A DNA stretch of 64,000 bases from Anadara kagoshimensis (lineage: Eukaryota > Mollusca > Bivalvia > Arcoida > Arcidae), in the NCBI GenBank assembly GCA_021292105.1, contig CM037865.1:68431356-68495355 (forward strand), written 5' to 3'. Both the position numbers and the translations under genes were made by a program. Of the stretch, positions 13,354 through 25,346 are shown piece by piece. The notes under the pieces are model-generated. The model did no database searches. It saw nothing but the letters and a program-made list of their open reading frames with translations, and was not told the DNA's origin. Every line of letters starts with the position of its first letter. The first letter of the stretch is position 1.

Positions 13354-13425
13354 TGAGTTGAGTCGAGTTTAGTAATGGTGTTTAACGCCCCAGTCAGGGA
13401 TTTCACTTAAATCGCGACATCGCAA
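13354..13425 (+). repeat. Short dispersed motif (GTTTAACGCCCCAGTCA type), copy A
   Basis: A block with AATGGTGTTTAACGCCCC, AGTCA, TTTCACTTAAATCGCGACATCGC. Related blocks are at 40120-40190 (copy B) and 20681-20728 (single-copy interval), where it reads AAGCCCCAGTCA, ATATTTCACTTATATTGAGGC. Presence outside the A/B pair shows that it is dispersed. The family is not identified. Confidence 0.5.
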
Positions 13426-14202
13426 GATATAGACAAAAGTCAAGAAATTTTGCCTGTGTGTTGCGCTGATGGCATTATACAACATGGTTCTTTTAGCGTG
13501 CCAAGCTCACCGTGGTATTGAACCTCATTTATTTTAAGTTCTAATTCTCCTATTTTGAAATATTTGATCAAAACCCGATTGCAGATGTCGACAATATCCA
13601 ATAAAGTACCAGATACATATAGTCTGCAGTCTATGGAAGCTAACATAGTTGGTTTCTACATTCATAATAATGACAGCTACAACCAAGTAAATTCAACACA
13701 TGTTCACAAAATTCTGTTCATACGTCTGTTTCATCATAAAAAATGTTGCAATCATTGAACGTTTTAAAAGTTCTTAACGTACACGCAAAAAGCAGTTATT
13801 TTTCATCTTGAAATAAGTTTTCACTTATTAATGTGTGAATCGGTTAAAAATTGTTTTAAATTTTTTGTGTATTCCTTTATACAATTTAAATTTTAAGAAG
13901 GATAAGCAAAAATAAGTGGAAATGTTTATAAATAAATATCGTTGAAATGGTTAAAACACAAAAATGAACTAAAACACATCTACATGTATTATACAAAAAA
14001 GGACATTTATTTCCTTTTAAGGGAGTATATGGAATGGATAAAGTATAATAGCGAATTCACCTTTTATCATGGCATTGACATTTTGAATAAAATAATAGAT
14101 ATCAAGTTTAATATTGATTACCAGAACCTAGTCTATAGGTCTGATCTACCAAATTATATTGAATATATCTACAAGCGTACCGTGGATCGTGGCAGTGGTC
14201 GT

Positions 14203-14466
14203 TTATTTCAATACATTTTGAATTACCTGCCCACATGCTAAGGATCTGTCTATGCATATTTCAAAAGAGCCATCGATATCTGTGACATTCCAAATATGCT
14301 TTAAACTACTTTGCTTTATGAAGTCATCTAATTTGAAATTGCTGATAGTTTGATACAGATTGTATATATGTTGGCACTGTAGTACTGATGGTCCATGCAT
14401 GATGCTTTTAGGACAGCATACATCATACAGCTGAACTAAGTGCAAATCATTATCTTTCCTTGGCAC
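14203..14466 (-). other. Minus-strand open frame partly preserved in both copies; product unknown
   Basis: The last 50 codons before the stop are open in both copies (this one and 40980-41189) and share YQTISNFKLDD, LKHIWNVTDI, FEICIDR and LACGQV. I count about 8 amino-acid changes and about 8 silent changes over this stretch, somewhat fewer replacements than expected for neutral DNA, but the numbers are small. Upstream parts do not align as protein between the copies. No domain is recognised and no splice structure was established. It may be an exon, a relic or chance. Confidence 0.2.
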
Positions 14467-14760
14467 TTAGAATGACCCAAATCGATTACAATCTATATAT
14501 CAGGTCAAGGGATTATATATCAATTCCTATAATAAAATCTTATCAAAAATTAACCATACAGTATCAAAATATGTAGTTTATAAATGTTTGACAATTAGTT
14601 ACGAAATAATTTGGGGATAGTTGAATTAAAGTATAGCCCTAAATGAATCTCAACCTAATTAATACTTGAACCATATAGCAACCACATGTAGCATACAACG
14701 TCCGGCATGGAGTCGTTTCTCACGGTTTAAGTAACTTCAGAATCATATTGTACATAACTA

Positions 14761-15165
14761 AAAACTAACATACTTACAGTTATCCATGTCCTAATCACAA
14801 TCCAAAAGCAAAGTAAAAAATAAAAATGAAACTGGAAAATTAAGTAAAACACGTGAACTCCCAACCCCCAACACCAGAAAAATTAGGTCGCATCCTCGGA
14901 AGTGTATGTAACTTATTTTTACCTAGCTACACTTGCCAAATGTGTAATCAAAATGAAGATGCGGGACGTCAACAATATCTAGGGTAAATCGGATATATTG
15001 AGGCATCATACTTATCACAATATTGTAATGACGGCCATCAAACATTTAAAGGAGCCTGATAGGCCTAATTTTGCAATATCAATGCCTTAATTAATTTATT
15101 TGAAAGTAGCTTGCTTTGATAAATTAAGATCCTTTATTTAGAACAATCTCTAACTTACGGCTCGT
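14761..15165 (-). repeat. Retroelement 3' fragment, about 400 bp
   Basis: AAAACTAACATACTTA, TCCTAATCACAATCCAAAAGC, CCTCGGAAGTG, GACGTCAACAATATCTAGGG, AATGACGGCCATCAAAC and the reverse-transcriptase-proximal part (GCAATATC, GTAGCTTGCTTTG) follow the family order. The partner at 41746-42140 shows that it predates the duplication. The end is cut within the coding region and no frame is open. Confidence 0.85.
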
Positions 15166-16689
15166 AGAGTATCAAATACTATCAACTGTTTTCTCATACA
15201 CCATCAATTTATATTATCCTTACAGTTAGAAATAGACGTTAGAATCAGCTAAGTGATAATTTGAAGATAGGGTAATTTAACTGTCAGACTCAAATATTTG
15301 TAGGGTAATCGATATGGTTCAAATCAAATGATTTAAATATCAGACAAACTTTTTCCTAAACGAACAATAGTTACTAAAGTTAAGGAACTATATGTTGCGA
15401 ACTACATTCGGTTTAATTAAGGTTGCTTATCTCAATTTCAGTAACGTAAGAATCATGCTCAGCTGGCATTAGAAACACGTGCAGGAATACTATGATTTTC
15501 TTCCCTCTATGCTGCAGAAAATACAAATGAAATCTGCCTTTGATGACACGATTTGTATGCATTGTACAATTGAATCAGATATGAAGTACTTGGGGGTATT
15601 TCATGTAGAAAAATTGAATTACTGATATTAAGGAAAAGTTAAGACTTAATTTACACATTAAGAAGAAATACTTCGATCTTCTCCTTAAAGTGTGTCACTG
15701 TTAAACAGTGCAGGTCATATTGTTGATTTAATTAAACACTTAATCATCCCTAAAAAGCAATTTAATGAAATTGGGGAATGTTTTTCTACTGCGGTTTCTA
15801 TATTGATGGTACTTAAGGTAATTCATCGAAAATGATTAATAGTTTAATCAGATTTTATAGACGCTCTCTCTAAGAGCAGTTCTTAAATCTAATTTAAAAC
15901 TTAGAAAGGATTCTTATGTTAAATACACAAGTAATCTTTCTAAGACTTAAACTCAAATGTAAAGACGTTTAGTTTAATGGTAATCTTAACGCTGAAATAA
16001 AACAATCGTTTGTTTATTTTTTAATCACGTTCGTGTATAGCACCAATGCATAAAAATGTCAAATATTGAGGTTTGAAAAAATAGCAACAAAACATAAGAC
16101 ATCAAAATGTAGTCCAACTTATAAATTTTCTTTGTTTGGATAAAGCTGAACACGATTAATTGAATTTGTAGTTATTTTGCGAACTATTATCATTTGCTTT
16201 CAATTGATACTAAGGGATCAACATGTGCGTCTTCCAAAATCAACGTACTATATTTGCTGCCGAGGCTAAAGCTTTAATACCAGCTTTAGAATTATTCTAC
16301 CTGACCTTCGGGCTATAAAAAGAACAAAAAATAGATCATCATTTCATTTGTTAAATTCTGGAATTTTATGCAATTACATTAACAGTTTCAGATTTTAAAT
16401 AATATCATTCAGTGTTCACAATTGGTATAAAAAGGCAAGAAAATAAGTCAATGGAATCAGTTGCTTAACTTTTGCCATAATTTTTTATAGTGATTTAAAA
16501 TCATGGTATGCAGTTATATTGATGTACAATTATATGATCGATGTCAAGTCAATGTATAAACAAGAACAAAATTTCTACTATTCGGTATTGTCTTGAATTT
16601 ACAACTTTGCCTTGCTACACCAAGCATTTAAGTATTGTCTATAACTAATTATTCACTTGCCATTCTTTAACAAAATTGTAACAAATACT
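15166..16689. other. Non-coding duplicated stretch with a well-conserved block
   Basis: The interval 15610-15860 differs from 42558-42810 by only about 5%, with long exact runs such as AAATACTTCGATCTTCTCC, and contains the small inverted repeat CACTGTTAAACAGTG at about 15698-15712. No reading frame or known RNA was recognised. The rest is ordinary A+T-rich sequence. Confidence 0.5.
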
Positions 16690-16724
16690 TATCCGGACAT
16701 GGATTAGTATTTATTTTTTGACTA
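16690..16724 (+). repeat. Retroelement 3' terminus forming a mini-palindrome, copy A
   Basis: ACTTATCCGGACATGGATTAGT is an inverted repeat made of the family 3' end (GGACATGGATTAGTAT) and its own complement head to head. Copy B has the more exact version at 43695-43735. Confidence 0.55.
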
Positions 16725-17571
16725 TATGATTTGGAGCACATAAAGACCTATTATTTCTTTTTTCTCTCCAGGAGCAAGATCATTATGAATGTAAATAAAT
16801 ATAAAATGTTCTTAAATGTTTTGAATGAATTCTTAATTTAACACGAGTAAAGAAAAAACATAAACTCAACAAAAAATTTAAATACAACATCAAGAACATT
16901 ATTTAATTTTGTAGAACGTAATAAAAACATAGTAAACAGTTTATTTACTACAGACAAGACAATACATGCTGCTATATCGACCGATCTTAGTCCATGTTTT
17001 CTATAAATTATATGTCATCTCTGTATCTGCTTCACTTGATTGCTTCTCTCAAAAAATAAAATAGTGACCAATAGTTTTCTTTCTTTTTATTATACAGTAT
17101 CATCTGCAACCAACAAAGCTTTTCTACATTAACTGAAGGTGCAATGATAGATTGCAATAGCTTTACTAAACATTGTTTATCTGCAAGGACAATAACTAGT
17201 TTTAACAATGTCGACATTGAAGACAGTCATATATTTTGACGTTTTGAGACACAAAATTGAACTTTTTGTCAACAGCTAGCTCAGAGACACTCACTCGGAA
17301 CAAAAACGTCTGATATTGCAGACATAATTAAATAGGCAGACAATCAATCGAATTTCTGTACCTATGACAATAATACCTTAGTAGAAAATAAACCAATGCC
17401 TTCATTTCCTGACACAATTGATTATATTATGTTTGTCACCTTCTCACATAAAAAATGTGATACAGTACTTCCTGAAATGTAACAACCGTAATGAAGACAA
17501 TACTTATGTTAAATGAGAACAATGACATAATTAGACAGAACAAAGTTGTACTACAGGAAGTTGAAACAAAT

Positions 17572-17705
17572 CAACAACAAACATAATAATCCATGTGAAA
17601 ATCACAATTACAGCAGATAAATGAAGTCGGGTCCTTCAAAAGGGAAAGTCTCACCTCCCCTTCTTATTAGTTAGCTACACACTCTACATGTGAAATAAAC
17701 AATAT
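17572..17705 (-). repeat. Degraded retroelement 3' tail fragment
   Basis: ACAAACATAATAATCCATGTG, AATCACAATTACAGC, the GTCGGGTCCTTC box and TTAGCTACACAC match the family tail in reverse orientation. The partner is at 44823-45000. Confidence 0.65.
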
Positions 17706-18403
17706 TTCCAATCCTTGGCTATATTTAATAACATATATTATTTAGTTTAAAAATTTACTTCTTCTTCTTGATTCTTCTGATGTGTGTTTTACGCGTTTTC
17801 GTATATGGCAGTGTTACGCACATATTTAACGTCTCCGTAGGTTTTTTTGTGTGGTCAAGGACATACTGTGTAATATTGAAGACTTTGTCATGACTGGCTA
17901 GATAAACACTTCCAACGAAAACGAAAGTCGATAACGTTTTTGATCCATACATTTTGTGGCATGTTCGATTATTCCCATTTTCATAATCACAAAATTATAC
18001 CATTTCACTTCCTTAAGCATTTTGTATTTTTCCATGTATCAATTTATCAAACATTGCATTTGATTGTAAAATATCGATGTAGGAAAAGTATTACAAATTC
18101 ATTTCATAACATGTGTGAAAAAATATTCGTAAACCTACTTTGGTAATGATTGAAAGAACGGTGTACATTTAACCTTAGTAGTTTGTTTCTTTTTGCACTT
18201 ACTTAGAAACGCTGACGGATATCGATGGCAATCCAGTGGTTAATCTCTTCGGAGATTGGCTGATTTCAATTACTTCTAAATCTAATTTTTAATAATAGTG
18301 CCTTTTTTCTATTTTAAACAATTTTCATAGCGTAATCAGTATCTTAAAAGGCATTCGATTGTTATTTTGTGATATTTATATGACTTTAATATCATGCATA
18401 TTC
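17706..18403. other. Non-coding duplicated stretch
   Basis: No gene was recognised. Two overlapping short frames on opposite strands (17755-17952 and 17940-18146) are not conserved as frames in copy B. Confidence 0.5.
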
Positions 18404-18660
18404 AAAACCAAACATACAAATCACAATCATTAAGCAAAGTAAAAACGTTCATCATGGCAAATTAAGTTAAACACGTGCTTTTCCACCAAGGAATCTATAT
18501 TAGATGCTAAGAAAAGAGCAAGCAGTTCTTGTAAGCTAGCTTCACCCATCCTGTGTGAAATCAAAATTCAAATTGGAAGAACATGGGACTATGTGATTGC
18601 AAAAACGACCATAAAACTCGTAAAGAACATGGTAATACTGAGCTTCAAATTACTCTTATT
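18404..18660 (-). repeat. Retroelement 3' tail fragment
   Basis: AAAACCAAACATACAAATCAC, AAGCAAAGTAAAAACG, CACCAAGGAA, AAGCTAGCTTCACCC, GAACATGGGACTATG and GACCATAAAACTC follow the family order. The partner at 45841-46130 confirms that it predates the duplication. Confidence 0.8.
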
Positions 18661-19194
18661 TCACGCTTTGTTTCTAGTTGATTGTAAAAGAAGTAAAGTA
18701 GTTAGACCTTAAAATTGCCGCTTAATCAAGACCCAATTATAGTATCCCAAATAACAAATTTCCTTTAATTTGCCTTGTTTCAACTTTTTATTTTTGATTT
18801 GATAGCCAGTTGGCAAAGATATGATTTTCTAAAATGTTTTCTTGATTTAAATGTGGTAGATATTCGTGCATTAGTTAAAGCACCTGAGAGAAAGTATATA
18901 TGTTCACTCCTTGACATCATTTAGTAATAACTGTTGTAAAATTATTTTCATTTCATTCATGTATAAATGTGTCATGTTTAATTTGCTACTGGTACCTGAA
19001 GCAAGATCCACATAATTGTGTCATTTAAAATTACCATGGCTGTCTAAATCTAAATTGAAGATGACAAAACTTAAATTGATTCTGTAAATGTAACTGCAAT
19101 AACCATAACCTGAAGGTAAGACTTTCAACTTTAAACATAAACTGGTTTACGCTTTATTCAGTACTGGTCCAGATCTCAATAACTGTACAAAACA
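18661..19194. other. Non-coding duplicated stretch
   Basis: Aligned with about 46131-46706; nothing recognised. Confidence 0.5.

Positions 19195-19243
<49 letters not shown>
19195..19243. repeat. (GT)n microsatellite, copy A
   Basis: About 24 uninterrupted GT units. The equivalent in copy B (46707-46748) has about 21. Homology between A and B ends within about 40 to 60 bases to its right. Confidence 0.98.
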
Positions 19244-19244
<1 letters not shown>

Positions 19245-19702
19245 TTTTTTTCATTTCGTTTTTTTATCAATTAGATATATATATGTGTAATTAACTGACA
19301 ATTACTTCAAACCTTTATACAATACGTGGTATTTTGATTACACACGCGGTGTTATGGAGTTAAAACATTGGTATTGTTACTTAGACGTTTCTTTTCTTTT
19401 TTCTTTAATTCTAGTATATTAAAACAAAAACAACACAGCAACAACGCCAGTATCAATAATATGTTTGTTGTTTTCACATGATGCTGGAGTTTATTTGAAT
19501 TATGTTTGTAGCTCAAAATTATGATGTACATGGTAGGAAAGTGGTTGATAAAAGTTTTTAGCCCTCATAGGTTGAGATGTCAAGTTGACTAGTATATCTC
19601 CAAATGGGTTCTTATGACCAAAAGTTAGTTATATGACATCTTGTTGTTCTTTCTCACCATCATGCCCATGTATTGTGCAGTAACCGCTGAATCGAACACA
19701 AA

Positions 19703-19955
19703 AATATTGGGCTAGGACCTTATCAGAATCTAAAAAAAGCAAATTCTTTGAAAACTGACAAATGTTTGATTAGCATGTGATAAAAGTAAAATTCTTAAAA
19801 CAGACCAATGAACGCGTAACGTTCTTCTTTAATATTGGGCTAGTTCCCTACCAAAAAGGAAAGCAAAATCTTTGAAAATTGACAAAATTTAATTAACATG
19901 TGTTAAAAAGTAAAATTGTAAATACACGCCTGCAAATGCATGACATTCTACTTTA
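19703..19955 (+). repeat. Two-unit tandem repeat, period 128 bp
   Basis: AATATTGGGCTAG occurs at 19703 and 19831. Each is followed by AAAGCAAA-TCTTTGAAAA-TGACAAA, ATTA-CATGTG, AAAAGTAAAATT and a final GACATTCT or AACGTTCT block. The units are roughly 75 to 80% identical, so this is an old duplication. Confidence 0.75.
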
Positions 19956-20680
19956 AAAATCAATATCTGCATATTTTAGTCTTCAACTAATAAAACGGAC
20001 ATTGACAGAACCTCTTCAAAGTTAACGACTTGCAGCTGTGACAGCATTTAATTTCAATAATGTACAACCGAATGGTATTACTGAAGGACACCGTAGTGTC
20101 AATAAGTAAAAGACAATATTTTATCATAATACTTGGCAACGTATCACCGATTTTATTTATCACACGAATACTAAAAACAAAGTTGAACAAGTGCTTGTCA
20201 AATCTAATTGGAATGAGCAGTAGAATGGCAAATTAAAAAAAATCTTAAAATATTCTATGACTATAAACAACAGGAGATTTATAAATGTACCGTGATCTTT
20301 CAAAACAAATCTGCTAAAACAAAACTAAACATATTATTAGGCAATAACAAAAATAACCAAGAACATTTCGATAATTATTTTTTTTTAATTAATAAATGTG
20401 TAAACACAGTCAATTTGTAAATCTAACCAATGCAAGTAGAAAGTTCAGAGTTTAGCAAAATTTGTGGAAACTTATGTTAATCTCGGTTTTTTATATCGAA
20501 TTTAGTAACTGCTTGGTTGCAATTGTCTTCTTATATTCCATTGTGTATCTGTGTGGATTACATTGAAGAAATTCGGATAAAAGCTGGTTGGTCAGCAAAA
20601 AAAATTATATCGTATGTACGTAATGGAGATTTAAAGTTCTATTATCAAAGATAAATGGTCAATGATAACAAATAAGAAAT

Positions 20681-20728
20681 GTTGTGCTAAGCCCCAGTCA
20701 AAATATTTCACTTATATTGAGGCAGTAT
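20681..20728 (+). repeat. Short dispersed motif (GCCCCAGTCA type)
   Basis: TGCTAAGCCCCAGTCA, ATATTTCACTTATATTGAGGC matches 13354-13425 and 40120-40190 outside the large duplication. Confidence 0.45.
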
Positions 20729-21203
20729 AATGAAATGGGGAGAAATAAGGAGTAAATTTATTGGCTTAAAATACAACAAAAACAATTATATATATTTCTT
20801 TATATTTATTGGCGTAATCTGGCCACGGCGAAAATGAAGGAGCCGAGACTCCAAATGAGTCTGTAATGAGCATCCTTAGAAAATAAAATTTGTTGTACCC
20901 TGGTATCAGTTGTACAGCATAAAATGTATGATTTTTCAATTTATTTTGAATAAATAGGCTGGTAGCGCAAAAATATGCCATTTAAAGTCTTAAAATTCAA
21001 AGTCCTCAGAATGAACTTAAAATCAGTAACCAGTTTCTAATGTGTTCCGCCGTGACGTCATATGGACCAATCTTCAAAAGTAGGTATACATATACAAGTA
21101 CCCTGAAATATAAAGAAAAAACAACAGCAGTAACCAATACAATGAAAAGGGGAGGGAAGGGTGGGTGAAAATCTTTATAAAATCTGCAAACTCACGGAGA
21201 TAA

Positions 21204-21440
21204 CACCGTGCTTCTATACAGGTGCATGACCTAAACTCAGGACAAGGACACACGCGGTACTGCCAAATCACGGCGATATATAACACCGTGCTTTTATACA
21301 GGGGCATAACATAAGAGTTGACCTAAACTCAGGACAAGGACACACATGCTACTGCCAAATCACGACGATATATAACACCGTGCTTTATACGGGTGCGTGA
21401 CACAAGAGCTGACCTAAACTAGGACAAGGACATGAGAGGT
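21204..21440 (+). repeat. Three-unit tandem repeat, 80 and 92 bp
   Basis: CACCGTGCTT starts units at 21204, 21284 and 21376. Each contains a TATAC-GG-GC, a GACCTAAACT and an AGGACAAGGACA block; the first two also have CTGCCAAATCACG-CGATATATAA. The first unit lacks a 12-base ACAT/ACAC-AAGAG-TG stretch found in the others. Unit G+C is higher than the surroundings. Confidence 0.9.
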
Positions 21441-21734
21441 CAATTAAAGGAGCATCTTACTTAGATAAACGGATTTAATATATAACATTAAATCTCAAAA
21501 TAGCTAGTTTTTTTCAGTCAGAATAATCACAAACAATAATAAGCATCTGGCTACTGGTTGCAATTTCAAAAGTTTTGAAAAACGGGATTATAGACCAGAA
21601 TCATAGTCATTACATAGTCAGCCAAATAACATTTCCCGTTACATTTGAGATGCGCATCTATTATCGAATAATTGTATTTCATAACAAACATATAAAACAT
21701 CTCATGTTCACGTTTAAATTAAACATGATTGCAA
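21441..21734. other. Non-coding stretch
   Basis: A+T-rich, nothing recognised. A 96-codon frame (21575-21865) runs from here into the retroelement fragment and is not believed. Confidence 0.5.
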
Positions 21735-22075
21735 CCAAAACATGTATACGATACGGATCTCAAATCCCAATCCCAATCCAAAGTAAAACTTTGAAACTGG
21801 CAATTAGGTTACACACTTATACTTCCACCAGTGACTACATTGATAAGCAACTCCTGTTTAGCTAGCAACTATGATAACACAATTAAGAATGAACGGGACC
21901 TGTAACTATGGGACTTCAGAGATACCCGTTACTATTTTGAATAAACAGACATCATACTTCTCAACGAAACTGCGATGGCGGCCATGTATTTTTAGGGATA
22001 AGCCTAAGATTGCAATTTCCCTGTGTAAGCAGATTACTTTGTTCTATAAAATTCCAGTGAGGACAGTCACTTCCG
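21735..22075 (-). repeat. Retroelement 3' fragment, about 340 bp
   Basis: CAATCCAAAGTAAAACTTTGAA, ACTTCCACCAG, CTCCTGTTTAGCTAGC, CTATGGGACTTC, CATCATACTTCTCAAC, ATGGCGGCCAT, CCTAAGATTGCAAT and the GTGAGGACAGTCACTTCC end follow the family order. Both small frames here (21871-22092 forward and 21961-22149 reverse) are fragments of this element. Confidence 0.8.
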
Positions 22076-23588
22076 CGGACACAAGGAAATAAAGACAGTT
22101 CGGTTTTAGCTTCAAACGATTCTGAACACTTCCTTATAATAAAGTGCATACGTAACAGAAATATTTTGAGAAGAAATAGTACACTACCATTGGCTATTAA
22201 TTAGAATGTAATGAAAGAAGTTGAGTATATAAATAAGGAAACAGAGTGTTAAAAGATATATATCTAATTAATATAACATTATTTATAATCCTCATTATAT
22301 TTTGAAGATTGGACTAGGCATACTTTACTTGAAATTTGATAACTTAATTCTAATATTCTTCTATTAATACCGAATTACTATTATAAAAAGGATATATAGT
22401 TGAAGACAGTGCCGAAAGTTCAATTATGTATTTCATCCTTTTAATGTCAATATATGATTACAATATACATTACAAGAAACAAAATTAAAAATCCTTTTTT
22501 ACATAGATAAGTATGTTTTTGATTATTTTAAATTTATTTATTTACTTTTTTTAATTTTGATCTTTTGGTTCTATACATTTTTTTCGATTTGATAAATCAA
22601 ATAAATATAACGTCCTAAAATGAGCTTTCAGAACTTTAGTTATATTGCAATTCTCATTCTCAATTTGTCTGATCCAAAATGACAGACCATGCTCCAAAAA
22701 CTCCAATATTTAGCTTATTTTCTAAGAATTTTACTTTTGTGTCCAGATACATGTATCACAAAATATATTTCTTCTAACATAAATAAGACAATTTTGACTA
22801 CTTAATCTAAAACCAAGAATTGAAATATACTAATTATTTTATTGCCGAAACAAGTTAAAAGATTAATAAAACTTATGAGTTTGACTGATACAAATTAAGA
22901 TAAAAACAGTCACAATGAAATAGAGATAGAGACTGCTCGGCCATTGATGTTGAAAACATATATTTTAAAAGTACAAAAAGAAAATACTTTCTAAAAAGTT
23001 TTAAAGTAAAACAGTGTTATATTAAAATGGATTGAAACAGTGGAATATCAAATAATTCTTGAAAACAGGTTTGATAAAACGCTTTCTAGATGAAACAGTT
23101 GATCATAAAAAGTCATATAACTTAACATACACGTAACCAAATGACCATCACTGTCGCCTATTAAGTAAAAAAAAGTATAACTAGTTACTCACTGATAAGG
23201 TGAGAAGAGGTACATGTAAATATTTTGCCAAAAACTTAAAGTATATCCATTCTACATTCCAGTATTTTGATAGTATCTACCAGCAGGTAGAAATAAAAAA
23301 ATAAAATAACCAAATATATAGTATCAGCAGAATATAACAGTATTATTTTAATATTACTTGTCATTTAAAAGTATCTGCCAAAAGTGGTACGTGTATGACA
23401 TTGGGAATACGCACCTGAACACAAAATTAATTTCTATTGTATTTGGAAGATAGTGAGTTGTATCATCTGTTGCATGTTCATTGGTCATCTAAACATAATA
23501 AAAAGTAATCTAACAAAATATCACAGTAATGAACCAAATGTCTTCAGAAAAGTTCCGTACAACATATATTTGCATGTATTGACGAATC
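22076..23588. other. Single-copy non-coding stretch
   Basis: Very A+T rich, with poly-A and poly-T runs. No gene, RNA or repeat family was recognised. Confidence 0.6.
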
Positions 23589-23888
23589 GATAGAATGACG
23601 GTATTGTATGAACATCGACACTCCTACTACATATTAAAGCAATTCTCTAAACCAAGTGTTGCCTGATTTGTTGTAGAATGTCAAACAGAGCTAAAGAACA
23701 AGGACAAAAATGATAAACAACACAAATATAGATTTCAGATAGAATGACGGTATTGTATGAACATCGACACTCCTACTACATATTAAAGCAATTCTCTAAA
23801 CCAAGTGTTACCTGATTTGTTGTAGAATGTCAAACAGAGCTAAAGAACAAGGACAAAAATGATAAACAACACAAAATATAGATTTCAG
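23589..23888 (+). repeat. Recent two-unit tandem repeat, period 149 bp
   Basis: GATAGAATGACGG occurs at 23589 and 23738 and the two units are almost identical. I see one substitution (GTTGCC against GTTACC) and one extra A near the end. This is the youngest-looking duplication in the window. Confidence 0.95.
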
Positions 23889-25085
23889 ATTATATAAGAC
23901 GCTTTAACAATTACTTTTTACATCAAACACAAATATACTAATCTATGTCCGAATCTTATGTACGTTTTCTGTCGAAAGTGAAACGTTTGCTGCAATTACC
24001 AGTTTCAGAAAAAGGACGTCACACAGTTGAGACAATGTTTGAAAAGAAAGGGCAAAATTATCATAATATATTAACAGAAACTCATTTTGTGTACCTTTGG
24101 AAAATCATTTTAGAATATTAAAGTATATTTCTAGGATGAAAAATCGAATAATGTGATCATGTTTAAGAGAACTGCACCTGAACACTTACTGTACACTGTC
24201 TGCCAATTTTGACTTCATTTTTTTTTTTGGCTCTTAAATGTAAACTAAATCATAGATCCACACGTTGTTGTATTTATTCATTTAAAATACCAAATGATAT
24301 AATACCGTCGTGAGAAAACGAATATTATTATATTTATTTTCTTTTACGTAATAGTAAAGTTTGGCTTCAGGAATTAATTAGTGAGTTTCAGATACAAACA
24401 CCTGCTGCATCAAGCTTAACATAGTTTACCTACACTCAAGGTTATTCAGAGTGTTTCATTTGAATACACAATAATTCAAAGAAAATACCTTTTTTAGGAA
24501 TGCCAATAAAGGATTTGAGTCATGAGTTAATAATGAGAAAGAATGCATTGTTTTTATAATTTGATATATGATTGTTTTGCGTTCTTAGCTGCGGTGGTTA
24601 TTGCCAGTTTCATGTTATTTAGTTGCGTATAGTCTTCATTTGTAAACTTTACAAATTGAAAATAACACACAATGTGAAATGTCTTGTACAAAAAAAGAAA
24701 ACAATGGCATTTGATATGATATCGACTTGCATTGAAAAAAAGAACAAACGTATAAATTCGTATACAAAGTATTTTTGTTCCCACATACAAAATATTTTGA
24801 CAAAGCACAAAATGCAGGATTAACAAACAAATGATATTAGGTATTTTGGTATTAAAAGCAATCCAAGTGATCTAACAACGCACTACATCTGTATTACCAT
24901 GATAAATCAATACAGAACATCATAATTATCTCATAATTTGATAAATCGCGAAATGTAACAGAAGGTAAATGCATATTAATATGTTTTGGTAGTGTTTGTT
25001 TCCACTTCGGTGACATTACACAATGAGTCAAGCTGTATTCAAAAATATGCTGACCCAAGTATATTGTAAACTCAGTATTATCAAA
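23889..25085. other. Single-copy non-coding stretch
   Basis: No gene recognised. Small frames on both strands at 24554-24830 and 24894-25091 overlap each other and have no recognisable similarity. Confidence 0.55.
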
Positions 25086-25346
25086 ACCCAAAATGTTTAA
25101 TGGCGTCCGTCATCATAGTACTGTGATAAGTATCATGTCTCTGATATCTGACATCCCATAGTTCCATGCTCCTTTCCTTCTCCATTTCATTACACACGCG
25201 GCGGGTTTATGGGTAGTTACCCTTAAGTTGCACCCGTACTCATTTCCCTAGTGGAAGTACATGGGCTTAACCTAATTTGTCAATTCAAAGTTTAAACTTT
25301 GCTTTGTTGTTTTGATAGGACATGTATTAGTTAGTTGTTTTAATCA
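25086..25346 (+). repeat. Retroelement 3' fragment near the A/B junction
   Basis: TTTAATGGCGTCCGTCATCAT, GTACTGTGATAAG, CATCCCATAGTTCCATG, ACACACGCGGCGGG, CATTTCCCTAGTGGAAGT, TTAACCTAATTTGTCA, CTTTGCTTTG and GGACATGTATTAG run in family order and sense direction. It ends about 370 bases before copy B begins. Confidence 0.85.

Larger units (their letters stand above)
1..19285 (+). repeat. Segmental duplication, copy A (truncated at window start)
   Basis: Position 1 aligns with 25720 and the similarity runs collinearly in the same orientation to the (GT)n tract at 19195-19243, which matches 46707-46748. Sampled stretches are about 90 to 92% identical, and 6590-6835 is about 99% identical. Against copy B this copy has an extra 1.03 kb at 1434-2466, an extra 0.23 kb at about 4165-4392 and a longer (TA)n. 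It lacks at least five B blocks. The left end of the duplication is outside the window. The interval holds no convincing gene; its identifiable content is old retroelement 3' fragments and hairpins. Confidence 0.95.
19286..21203. other. Single-copy non-coding stretch after copy A
   Basis: No counterpart was found elsewhere in the window. It includes a two-unit tandem repeat (19703-19955) and a dispersed motif (20681-20728). Short frames at 19987-20190, 20766-20981 and 21074-21307 have no recognisable similarity. Confidence 0.6.

Noticed and set aside
23589..23888. CRISPR-like direct repeats
   Set aside because: Two abutting 149-bp units without spacers are a tandem duplication; the window is eukaryotic in character.
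24554..24830. Overlapping frames on both strands in the spacer
   Set aside because: Mutually overlapping, low-complexity and without recognisable motifs; expected by chance in A+T-rich DNA.
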